Shown here in pieces: positions 32,215-43,161 of a stretch of 64,000 nucleotides of DNA. Position 1 is the first letter of the stretch. Each line of letters opens with the position of its first letter. A program made the translations under genes and the position numbers. Where the stretch lies: positions 244,074-308,073 of the forward strand of contig MNCI01012686.1 in the NCBI GenBank assembly GCA_015680685.1. The letters are read 5' to 3'. Source of the stretch: Gnetum montanum (taxonomy: Eukaryota > Streptophyta > Gnetopsida > Gnetales > Gnetaceae). The notes below the pieces were generated by a model that did no database searches, was not told the origin of the DNA, and worked only from the letters and a program-made list of their open reading frames with translations.

Positions 32215-33631
32215 TGGAAAATTGGAAAAGCTACTCAACTATATAACATTCCTATAGAAGCTTAGGAAAGCAGTAGGAGTTTGATTGTTGGGACAATTAT
32301 TTAACAAAATTTTAAAGGATGGAGGAAAGCCAAAAATTAAAGAAAAATCATGGTTATTTTTATCTACATAAATAAAAAAGATATGTAGAATTGTACAAAA
32401 TATAGAGAGATCAAGATACTAAATTGTACTATGAAACTTTGGGGGAGAGTCATAGAGTAATGTCTTAAAGTTAAATCAACATTATAGAAAAATCAATTTG
32501 AATTTATGCAAGGGAGATATATGATAAAGGATATTTTCTTGATATGATAATTAATGAAGAAATTTAGAAAGCATAGATTAAAGATACATATTATCTTCAT
32601 TCACTTAGAAAGAGCATATGACAAAGTACCTAGAGATATTATTTGCTGGACCTTGTGGAGAAAGAACATCTCTAATAAATATACTAAAGTAATTCAAGAC
32701 ATATATGAAGGAGCTACCACTAAAATTAGAACAACTTATGGGATCATATATGGTTTTTAAGCCACACTTGGTCTACATCCAGGGTATGAACTTAGCACAT
32801 ACTTATTTGCCATTATTATGAATGAATTAGTAAAGAAAATACAAGATAAAATCCCTTGGTGTATGCTATTTACAAATGATATTGTGTTGGATACAACTTC
32901 AAAAAATATTGCTTCTAAAATGGAGAAGTGGAGACATGCTCTAAAATAAAAAAAAATAAAAATTTGGTAGAAGTAAGATAGAATATATGGAATGCAATTT
33001 CAATAACATCATAAACATTTGTTGAATAAAAGTGACCATTTAAAGCTAAAAATTCCCTCACAGCAAATAGTTCCACTACCTATGATCAATCCTTCTATTA
33101 ATGGTGAAATTGATAAAGATATAAGAAATAGGATTGAGATAGGATGTTCAAAATAGAAATAGGCTACTGGTGCTCTAGGTGATAAAAGAATCCTAATAAA
33201 AATAAAGTGATAATTTTATATAATAGCAATTTGAATATTGAGCTATACAAAAGAGGCATTAACAACAAATTAGTGTGGAAAAAGCTCAAATAGATGTTAA
33301 ATGTTATTAGAAGAGACAAATTGTACAATACAAACATAAGAGAAAGACTTGTATTTTTGATAAGATACAAGAATAGCACCTTAAATGTTTTAGGCATGTG
33401 TGAGGAAGATTTAATAACAAGCCTATAGAAAAAGGCTTCCACATCAATATTCTAGGAAAGCCACCAAAAGGAAGATTAAAGAAGACATTAGAAATAATGA
33501 TTGAAGATGATCTAAATAAATTACAAATAAATAAAAATCTATCTCTTCATAAATGTAAATGGTAAAAAGGATTCATGTGGCCAACTCCATCTTGTTGGGA
33601 CAAGACTAAGATGATGATGATGATGATGATG
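32215..33631 (+). mobile_element. RTE-type LINE copy A, degenerate
   Basis: Conceptual translation across frames shows plant RTE-like RT blocks: LFNKILKDG, then FIHLERAYDKVPRDIICWTL, IQDIYEGATTKIRTTYGI, GLHPGYELSTYLFAIIMNEL and IPWCMLFTNDIVL. The last is the active site, with FADD changed to FTND. The 3' end shows a WDKTK-like end running into (ATG)n at 33609-33631, the simple-repeat tail typical of RTE elements. Stops and frameshifts throughout; the endonuclease part is missing. Confidence 0.8.
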
Positions 33632-33664
33632 AATATGTAGTATTTTTAGGTATTTTTTAGTTAT

Positions 33665-34895
33665 GGTATGTGGTTTGGTTAATGAACTTTTCTTCTTTGA
33701 GGTGAGGATAGCCTTATTAAAGATGAAAAATGAAAAGGTTGTTGGACTAGATAACATTATTATAGAAGCTTAGAAAGCACTGGGAAATACCATATTTTTA
33801 TACTTGACACAATTATTTAACAAAATTGTGAAGGATGTAAAAATGCCCAATAATTGAAGAAAATGTATTATTGTTTCCATATATAAAAATAAGGGAGATG
33901 TGTAAAATTGTACAAATGAAAGAGGTATTAAGCTAATGAGCCATGCTATGAAGCTTTGAAAGAGAATCAAAGAGTAGTGTCTTAGACTTGAATCAACAGT
34001 ATCAAAAAAAAATCAATTTGAATTTATGAGGAAGATTTACAATAGATGTTATTTTCTCAATACAATAATTAATAGAGAAATTCAAAAAGCATAGAGAAAA
34101 TATATATGTGATCTTCTTTAACTTAGAAAAAGCATATGACAAAGTATCTAGAGATATTATTTGATAGGTCTTGTAAAGGAAAACCATCTTTGATAAATAT
34201 ATTAAAGCAATTTAAGACATGTATGAAGAAGCTACCACTAAAATTAGAATAGCTTGTGGAATCACATTTGATTTTTCAATCATAGTTTATCTACATCAAG
34301 GTTTTGTAGTAGCCCATACTTATTTGTCATTACTATGAATGAATTATCAAAGAAAATATAAGATGAAATCACTTAGTATATGTTATTTGCAAATTATGTT
34401 GTGTTGGTGAATAAAAATCTAGAAAGCTTCTAAAATGAAGAAGTGAAGACATGCTCTATAATCAAAAGGCTTAAAAATTTTAGAAGTAAGATAAGATATG
34501 TGGAATGAAATTCCAATGATAACATAAATAGTGGTAAAATAGAAATAACAATTCAAGGTCAAAATGTAATTCACTATAAACAATTCCACTACCTAGGATC
34601 CATCCTTCAATCAAATGGTGAAATTGATAAAGATATATAAAATAGAATTAGGTAAGGATAGTCAAAATGAAGATAGGCTATTAGTGTTCTATTTGATAAA
34701 AGAATACCAATAAAATGAAAGATAAAATTTTACAAGACAATAATTAGGTTTGTCATCTTATATGGTGGTAAATGTTGGGCAATACAAAAGAGGCATAAAC
34801 AACAAATCAGTATGGTAGAAATGTGAATGCTTAGATGAATATTGAATGTTACTAGAAGAGAAAAACTTCATAATCCAAACATTAGATAAATACTT
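33665..34895 (+). mobile_element. RTE-type LINE copy B, degenerate and 3'-truncated
   Basis: Starts further upstream in RT than copy A: EVRIALLKMKNEKVVGLDNI, then LTQLFNKIVKDVKMP, IVSIYKNKGD and NERGIKLMSHAMKL. It continues through KAYDKVSRDII and an LGSIL.SNGEIDKDI-like stretch to about 34895. Same orientation as copy A, 35 bases after its tail, so these are two separate insertions. No intact active site. Confidence 0.8.
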
Positions 34896-35708
34896 GTGGT
34901 GGATTCTAGGTTTTAAAGATGATCATTTTAAGCATTCTAGGCCAACAAGAACATCGATGCATGATTTTTCTTAATTTTTACTAGGCATAACTTGTAGATC
35001 TTTGGTAATCAATCTCAAGTTTGAAGTTTTCCAAGAACTCCAATGAGTTTCCCCCAAGGCACATGGCACTTTCTCAATGTTAGTAAAATTTTACTATTTT
35101 TTGGGTTTAGAAGGTCATCCCTAGAGGAAAAAAAAAATTTAATCACTAGTTGCCTCCAAGCCATGAGGTGCCCCCTTGGTACAATTTGAATTTTGAGTTC
35201 TGGATTTATCTCCAAGTCATAAATCACTCCCTATACATAGGCTTTGTCTCAAATGGGTTGCCCCCTTCGAGACACTAGATATTTTTATTGCATTTTGATA
35301 GGTTACCTTCTCTAAGAAGTTTATGACTTTTACTACATTCTAATAGATCTTCCTCAAGTATGAGTCAAACATTGACAACCCTAAAAGCCCAAATATACCT
35401 AACATTAGGGGTAAATGAATCAATAGATTCATCCCTTTCCATTTGTCTTCTTAGGTCAGAGCATTTCTCCAAGGACTATCATGACAATTTCAAACATTGG
35501 AGCCAAGGTGAATATCGATTGTTAGGCTAAGATTAGTATTTGTAGTTGCAATAGAAGCAATAGAAAAATAAAGAAGTAAGTGAAGAGCATTGATATATCT
35601 CATTTTTTATGTATTTTAGATCAAAAATCTTGATATCATTTGCATTGTTTCTATGACCATTTATTTAACCTCATTGGATGTAATCTAATCTATCTTCAGA
35701 TCCCTATA
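34896..35708. other. Intergenic DNA, nothing recognised
   Basis: No coding or repeat signal I can support. It ends at TGCAT (35709-35713), the El-4 target duplication, and was contiguous with 43162 onward before insertion. Confidence 0.55.
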
Positions 35709-35770
35709 TGCATTAACAAGTCATCAGTTGGTTGGGTTATCTGATAAAAAGTAAAATTTTTGAAAGGCCT

Positions 35771-35843
35771 CGATGTCAAGGCTCTAACAACAAGGCTCTA
35801 ATGTCAAGGATCCAATGTCAAGGCTCCGATGTCAAGGCTCCAA
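35771..35843 (+). repeat. GATGTCAAGGCTC tandem array in El-4 U3
   Basis: Units [GA]ATGTCAAGG[CA]TC repeated four to five times, alternating with CAACAACAAG. Right LTR equivalent at about 42255-42318. Confidence 0.8.
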
Positions 35844-35849
35844 CAACAA

Positions 35850-35911
35850 GTTGCATCGATGAGGCCTCATCGACGTGGTCAACTACGTTGACGAGGCCCC
35901 ATCGATGCAAC
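35850..35911. promoter_or_regulatory. 62-bp near-perfect palindrome upstream of El-4 TATA
   Basis: Begins GTTGCATCGATG and ends CATCGATGCAAC. The arms pair over almost the whole length around a centre at about 35880, with few mismatches. TATAAATA follows 14 bases later. The copy in the right LTR (about 42318-42379) is eroded. Confidence 0.85.
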
Positions 35912-36684
35912 CTAGCAATAAACTTTATAAATACGTGTTCACAACCATGTTTATGCAAATTTTTTGGTTAATAGATTAGCCAAACTCTTTTAGTTTTATT
36001 TTTTAATCTTAGAAAATAGTTAGTGAGTGCCCACAATGTGGATCTGAGTTAGTTGTACGATGTCTTATTCAAGTGGCAATGTACCTAGACACATTCTATG
36101 AATAGCAATAAGATCAAGATTTATTCTTATTCATTGCAGCACTTTGACTTAGATTAAATTTACTTTTAATGCAATTTATATTCCATGTACTTAGTTAATA
36201 TTTATCCTTCCATGCATGTTAATGAATTGGCAAAATTAGAACAACTAGTTTTGAGCGTAAACACGCATTCACTTGGTAATCCCAATAGAGTTATTTCTTG
36301 GCTTGCCCAATAGCATAGCACTTGGTAATCCCAGTAGTGGAGACATGGGTTCAAGATGTGATGATAGGCTGGGAACAAACACTCATCACCCATAGGCTAG
36401 TTTACGCTTTATGTTTATGTTGTTAATTAGATTAAGTAATTAATTTCTTTATTATTGTTAGGAGAAACATAAGACCAAAAAAACATCAATTATCATATGC
36501 CTCACTCTAGACTAAACCATACGTGACAAAGTTACCACTAGTCCAAGTGGGAAGACAACAAAATATGATCCAAGCATAATGATCTAAATGCTGCAACTAG
36601 TCCCATCCATAGAATTCGACTGGATCATGCGTGATTTTTTGTGATTCGTATGGTTGGGTGTAGGGGGTACCTCGCCGCTCATCC

Positions 36685-36703
36685 TTGGAACCATTGCCGA
36701 GGA
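36685..36703 (+). other. El-4 primer-binding site
   Basis: TTGGAACCATTGCCGAGGA, mutated Athila/Tat type, directly after the LTR. Confidence 0.85.
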
Positions 36704-36808
36704 AAGTGCTAGTTATCTAGATTAGTTATATCATACAAATCACTATAAATGCATTAACAAACTATCTTTGGAAAAATACTAAGTCACACACGTCATACAT
36801 CAACAACA

Positions 36809-39364
36809 ATGTCTCTTTCATAAGTGATAATGAATCATATGAAGAGAACATTCATTGAAGAACCAATGAGATATATGTTAAAGAAAATCATAGTGACCAA
36901 CCTCATGCAGGGGTTTCATATGTTCATGACAATCCTAACCATGCTCAAGGACTACATTCACCTAAGGTAGACAATCCTAGAGGAGATGAAGTCCTAGACT
37001 AGGGGAGGCCTCAAGGCCTAGGACCTCATCAAACCTAAAAAAGATAAATTAAGGGACTATGGGAAACACCATCAAAGCCATGGCAATCCTCCCAGTTCCT
37101 CATCTTCCTCTTCCTCTTCAACGTCTAGTTCTAAAAAAGATGAACGTAGGTATAGAGATGAAGCTTCACTATGGGGTCAAAATAAGAATAGAAATCAAAC
37201 ACAAGGGAAAAATAAAAGACATCAAAATGAACATAGACAAAATCATCATAATCGAGCAAATAGAAATAGCAATTTTCACCATGCCATGTTTGATGATAAT
37301 GAACCCTTGTTAGCCACTAAGAGCCTAATGCAGATCACAAAGGTAGTTAAGATACCCCACAGGCACCATAGGGAAAGTTGCATAAAAAGGCTCGATATCA
37401 ATAAGATCCCTAAATTTATGGGAGGCTATGATTCTAATCCACAACATCACTTACAAGCCTTTCATGATGCCTATGCCTTGCAAAATATTGAAAATAAGTG
37501 ACAAAAGCTTAATCTCTTCCCTGAGACACTAATAGACAAAGCTAAAAGTTGGTATAGATTGTTGGAACCAAGTTCCATCCACCAGTGGTCCATAATGGTA
37601 GAACTTTTTAATGAAAAATATGCAAGAGTGTTCAACCTAAGAAAACAAATTCGAGGGTGGAAGTAAGAAAACCATGAACCCTTAGATGTGGCCTTGGATA
37701 GATACTCTTCACTACTACATAGATGTCCCAACCATAATTTCTCTCAAAAAGAGCAACTTTTCCACATCATAGATGGGCTTTGTAATGAAACAAGGGAGAC
37801 CCTTGGGATGTATGCTCAAGGTCAATTATACGAACTAAAAGACCATCAAATACAAAGGCTAATCGAGTAGGTGGTGAAAGAAGAAGAAGACCTATGTAAA
37901 CGAGAGAATGTTGAGGAAAATAACTAGGACCCAACTCTTCAAAGGAAAAGGGTCCATATCTATGATGAGAAAAAAGAGGCAACTCTCGATGAGGTGATTT
38001 CATAACAAACCTTGCCACTGCAAGAATCTCTTAATAAACTCCAGGCAAGGCTAGATAGGATATTAAAGTGAATAAATGAAAACGCTAAAACTTTCATAGA
38101 AACTATAAAGGAGAAGGTAATACAAAATGAACTAGGAAATCACAATAAATGGAAGAAGAAGAATCAAGAAATAGCTAGAAACACTTATCGACATACACAG
38201 AAAATGGTTGTAGAAGAAGAGGCTATAGACTCAACCACAAAATAAGATGATGGATGTGGCATCTGCCTATATGATCATCTAAAGTGTTATTGCCCAATCA
38301 TGTTACATCTGCATGAGTATTGGGCTTTTGCATTGAATCCCAAATTTGTACAAAAGTAAATGCCTAGAAAATTACCTTTCTCACAAGGTAATCATAGACA
38401 GTCCTACAACCAATCATACCATCCTAGTGGGACTTCTTACCAACCTCAACACTATGATCCAACATAGTGGAAAAACCCATAGTTTTGGGGGAGGCCATCA
38501 TCAAACTAGCACTACCCTTATTACCAATTGAACCCACATGGATATTATTTTCAACACCCTATTTCCCCAACTGGTTCTACTTTGTCTACTTCAAATTACT
38601 ACTACCACTCTCCTAAATATCATCATGGCACAACATCTTCTAAAGGATCACCACCTCAAACCTCTCATCCTTCATCATATCCCCAATATTCTCATACTTC
38701 CCTCCACCATATGTCACCTCCAGCAACACAAGAAGGTTCAGCACCACGATATCAACGAGAAAATGCTACTTGTGCTACAAACATACACAAAAATGATAAT
38801 TCTAGTAGATCTCCACCACAACCTTAGAAATGTCCTTTCTTTAGGATGGTTCCCACACGTAAGCACAATGCTTGTGGACCTACTAACTCATCCAAACTAG
38901 CACAATGCCAATCAAGTGCAACACCCTTCCTTCCACAACCAATGTCCTCTAATCCTACGCAAAGGCCAACATCCATCATTACTCTAACACCTAATAGAAA
39001 CGATGAATCTAGCACTGTGGAGAGACAAAAGAAGAATCCATGCATCACTAATAGTAAAGGGTGTAGCTATGAACGAAAAATTCAAAATATTAATACAACC
39101 CACAACCAAGCTAAGGAGAAAGTGTGTGAGAAAAAACTAGCCTACATAGTAGCCACTAAACCAGAAGACACCCAATGGCTTGAAAATGAGAATATAAAGT
39201 TGTTTCAAAGATGCATGGAGGCAACTGATTTGCTTATTACTTCTAGACATAAGAAAATGGACCAAATAGAGGACTTAGACACAGATATCTTACACTTTGA
39301 TTATACATCAAAAAAGGATATTAAACAAGAAGACTCGGGATTTAAAATAGAAACTCAAGAAGAA
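36809..39364 (+). pseudogene. El-4 gag with Pro-rich tail
   Basis: ATG 36809 (ATGTCTCTTTCA) opens a frame that holds to the GC-rich insert, broken only by stops. Order: a basic Ser-rich N-terminus; the gag core (about 37310-37900; KIPKFMGGYDSNPQHHLQAF, MVELFNEKYARVF, IIDGLCNETRETLGMYAQGQ); a zinc-knuckle-like CGICLYDHLKCYC; a Pro/Tyr/Ser-rich tail; then YIVATKPEDTQWLENENIKL and an acidic stretch. No protease. Confidence 0.85.
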
Positions 39365-39857
39365 GAAGCAAACACATCTGGATCCCCAAAAAATGGGAAT
39401 ACCTTGCGCATCAACACAGTGCCCGCCAGTGGCTCAGGGGGGGGCGCTGCTCATATAGCATCCTTAGAATTAGCTGTGAGAGCTCCTGGGGGGAGCTTAG
39501 ACGGCACATCCGGCGCACGTCCGCTAGATTCCACCCGAATGCGGGGGATTCCTCGGCGGACCGGCGTAGGCGCGAGGCTCTTCTGCAGGGGTTTCAACAG
39601 GACACTAACTTCGTGGACACAGAGGACCACCGTGCCACCCTGGACCTGCTCCATGAGTTGGAGTTCCCTCGGTGTGCCTGTCACCAGCTGTCGACCCGCC
39701 CCTAGCCCCTCGCCCCCCCCCNCAAGTTTTTTCTCTTGATCTTTTGTGGGTTTTCGGGGATCCCCCCCGCTTCAGGGTGGGCCACCCCCACTTGTACTTG
39801 TATACTCGTGTACCATTCTTTCAGTAATACATTCCCGAACATTCTCTCAAAAAAAAA
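39365..39857 (+). mobile_element. GC-rich insert ending in poly(A): retrotransposed sequence of unknown source
   Basis: About 490 bases strikingly richer in G+C than the surroundings interrupt the El-4 coding frame and end in nine A (39849-39857), after a 3'-UTR-like stretch with TTTCAGTAATACATTC. One frame upstream reads REALLQGFQQDTNFVDTEDH and ends at a TAG near 39703. The 5' boundary is approximate. Flanking GAAGCAAACACATCT and GAAGATACATCT may be a decayed target duplication. It could be a truncated LINE or a processed pseudogene. One undetermined base at 39722. Confidence 0.5.
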
Positions 39858-41697
39858 TGAAGATACATCTATGAATGATCCAAACAAGACTATCACCAAT
39901 GTTAGATGTGCTACCACATGATTAATTAAATCAATAACAATGATAGATGGAAAATTGATGATGGATAACCAGGAAATTGTGTAGTCCATCTCCCAAATTT
40001 GTAGCCATAAAATTAGTCATGGGGGAGATGCTTCATCCTGGTTCAAGAACAAATAAGTTTTTTTCACCTTTTTTATTTTATAATTTTTTATCATTTTTGT
40101 ATTTCTTTCAAAATTTTCTAATTCTTAATAGGTTTTCCATTTCTTAATATTTTTCTTTTCTTTATATTTTTCTCTTTTCTTGAGTCATTTCCTTTATGTT
40201 TTATGAATTTCTTTTATATTTCCATTAATAATATTGCCAGGTCATGATGCAAAAGTCAACACTATATGTTGGGTTTTTTTTCTATGCTATCAAGATGATT
40301 GGGTAAGTAATTATGTAAAGCAATGAGACCACCTCATCCATCCCTCCAATTCTCTAAATAAAAGGTCTTTTTCATGGAAAAAATTTGGTTCTTCTTTCAT
40401 GAAACTAAAATTAATCAATGATCATTGTACCTTGAAGAAAGAGGGAATGACCAAGTGGGAATGGCAAGGGTGTGACCTCAAGGGAACTTGTTGGATTTTT
40501 GTCTTGTCTTCCTTCATGTGGTTTATGACTCCTCTTGGAATGTATCATCACTCCTCCATCAATCAATAAAAAGGAAGCTTTGTCTTTGCATGGTGTGGTT
40601 CCCATTTCAAAAAAAACAAAAAAATTATTCAAAAAAAAAGGTAAAAAAAAATAATAATGGGAATTCAAAGCACACCCCTTAAACATAATAATGGGCTACA
40701 AGCACTAGTTATGGGGCTAGAAAAACACGTTACCCATGCTTGAAGGCACCCCTCTAACTAAGGCCCTTCCTTCCTTCTTCTCCTTTCTTCTCTTTTTTTA
40801 GGGATGATAGTTCTTTGAGGTGGTTTTGGACTCATGGTGGTCGATAGGAGGGAACACATCAATGTGAGGTTACTATTCATGGTATGGACTTGGTCTGAAC
40901 TTTGATGGATAGGTATGCTGATCATTTTAATTACATTTTTCACAAGAACCTTTTGTGGACATGGTCAAGTACCTTACATCTCAATCTCTACAATCCCTTC
41001 TCATTCCATTATTCACCTCACTATTGCATGCAATTATGAGCCTTTTGTTTTTGTGTGGTGCAGTACAACATCCCAACCATGGCAGTTATGTGTTGTTTGG
41101 AACAAAGGCATGGTCTACATTTAACTTCTTGGGTGTCCACGAACATCTATATAAGTGGTTATGCAAGGGCATTATGGTAGGAGCCTACTTTGGGGAGGAC
41201 CCACTTGCATAACTTTTGTTGAGAATGGCTTTGAACTAACCTTCACATCTTCTAGAACATCAATGATAATTTCTTTGAATTTATGCATAATTCTGGGACT
41301 ACTTCTCATCACTTTCAATTACTTTTTTACTTTTTTTTCTAGTTTTCTATTAAAATATCTTTCAATTCAATATTTCTTTGCCATCTTCTAAATCAGACCT
41401 TTGGTTCCAATTGTTTGAATACTTATGTGCTTTCAAAGTTATGCTTATTAGCCATGAGGGCTAGGATGTCCGCTTTGAAATTTTGAAATTTTTCTAACAT
41501 CCTATTTTCGAACATCATGGTAACTAATAGTAATTGATCAAAATAATGTAAACAGCTTGATGATTTTAGTTACCTCATAGCCTTGGGCATAATATGTTGT
41601 CATCACCTTGTGCTAAAATGAAAACTAAGGGATATGAAAAGGGTTAGTTATTAACGAGAATTTATCTAAACTAATGTTGATCCTTTGGTGACTATAG
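39858..41697 (+). other. El-4 pol-less region
   Basis: Holds the gag-end echo TCATGGGGGAGATG (40018), a T-rich tract, the conserved block (40468-40490) and the small-ORF DNA block (about 41150-41220, frame broken). No RT or integrase. Confidence 0.65.
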
Positions 41698-41820
41698 ATG
41701 ATACTAAAAGAAATACCTAAGGAAGAAGGCCTTTTTCCAGGCATGGAAATGAAGCCGAGAGAGGGACAATGGAGGATATGCCCATGGACAAATCGTACCA
41801 CATACAAAATAGCAGCTCAA
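41698..41820 (+). pseudogene. El-4 third-ORF start remnant
   Basis: GGTGACTATAG directly precedes ATG 41698, the acceptor-ATG arrangement of the family. The reading frame decays after a few codons and no coiled-coil part remains. Confidence 0.35.
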
Positions 41821-42198
41821 GCATCACATGTTTACTAAATCCATGGGACAATGAGAAGAAATTTTAGTCCATCCTTCAAGGATGTTGCACATAACCAGAG
41901 AAGCATCAACATAACAATCTAGGTTGGAAGTCTGCCACCGCTAGTGGCAACAAGAAAAATCATCTTCAGCAAATTCTTAAAGACTTCTACAAATTTTGTA
42001 ATCTTCAAATCCTATCCAATCTTTTTTATCTCTCTGTCATTTTACATGCATCCACTCAAATAAAATTTTGCAACATGATACTCAGAGTTATTTAGTAATT
42101 AACATCAGTCAATAATTCCATACCTTCCTAATTTTGTAAAGAACGCTCAATCCTATCCTGTTAACTCAAGGACAAGTTTTTATTCAGTCATGGGGGTA

Positions 42199-43156
42199 TG
42201 ATGAATCATCAGTTGGCTAGGTTATCTGATTAAAAGTTAACTTTTTGAAAGGCTCCGATGTCAAGGCTTCAATAACAAGGCTCCAATGTCAAGGCTCTAA
42301 TGTCAAGGCTTTGACAACAAGCTACGTCGATGAGGCCTTGTCGACGTGGTCAACCACATCAACAAGGCTCTATTAATGCAACCTAGCAATAAACTCTATA
42401 AATATGCTCTCACAGCCATGTTTATGCAATTTTTTTAATTAATAAAGTAGCAAAACTCTTGCAATTTTATTTCATAATCTTAGAGAACAATCAGTGAGTG
42501 CGCGCAATCTGGATCTGAGTTAGTTGTATAGCATCTTATTCAAGTGGCAATGTACCTAGACACATTTCATGAATGGTAATAAGATTGAGACCAATTCTTA
42601 TTCATTACAGAACTTTGACATAGATTAAATTTACTTTTAATGCAATTTATATTCCATGTACTTAGTTAATATTTACATCTTCATGCATGTTAATGAATTG
42701 GTGAAATGAGCGCAACTAGTTTCGAGCGGAAACATGCATTCACTTGGTAATCGCAATAGCGTTATTGCTTGGTTCACCTAGTAGCATAGCACTTGGTAAT
42801 CCTAGTAGTGGATACGTGGGTTTAGGATGTGTACAGCAAGCTAGGAATGGACACTCATTGCTCGTAGGCTAGTTTAGGCTTTATGTTTATGTTGTTAATT
42901 AGATTAAGCAATTGATTTCTTTATTATTGTTAGGAGAAACATAAGGCCAAAACAACATCAATTATCATATGCCTCATTTTGGACTAAATCATACATGACA
43001 AAGCTACCACTAGTCTAAGTGGGAAGATAGTGAACTATGATCAAGGCATAATGATCTAGATGCCACAACTAGTTCCATCCACAAAATTTGATCGAATCAT
43101 GCATGAACGCTTGTGATTCATATGCTTGGCCGTAGGGGGTACCTCGTCACTCATCA
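42199..43156 (+). repeat. El-4 right LTR
   Basis: Preceded by the polypurine tract AGTCATGGGGGTA, starts TGATGAATC, ends CTCATCA, followed by TGCAT. Confidence 0.95.
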
Positions 43157-43161
43157 TGCAT

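Larger units (their letters stand above)
35714..36684 (+). repeat. El-4 left LTR
   Basis: Different U3 from the other elements: tandem GATGTCAAGGCTC units (35771-35843), a 62-bp near-palindrome (35850-35911) and a TATA box (35925-35932). The U5 is like that of the other elements and ends CGCTCATCC. Confidence 0.93.
35714..43156 (+). mobile_element. El-4: non-autonomous gag-only LTR retrotransposon
   Basis: LTRs 35714-36684 (971 bp) and 42199-43156 (958 bp), flanked by TGCAT (35709-35713 and 43157-43161). The left terminus is decayed (TAACAAG for TGATGAA, final CTCATCC). Inside: primer site, gag frame, a GC-rich poly(A)-ended insert, conserved blocks, a third-ORF remnant and the polypurine tract. 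No RT or integrase. Confidence 0.93.

Noticed and set aside
39451-39684. Minus-strand 77-codon ORF in the GC-rich insert
   Set aside because: GC-rich DNA has few stops; poly(A) and the UTR-like stretch place the sense strand on plus.
40016-40032. Second polypurine-tract-like TCATGGGGGAGATG about 2 kb upstream of the El-4 right LTR (also 17385, 25737, 48886) as a central PPT
   Set aside because: In El-3, El-5 and El-6 the stretch encodes the conserved gag end (S-H/Y/P-x-G-Y-L-P-F type), so coding conservation explains it better.
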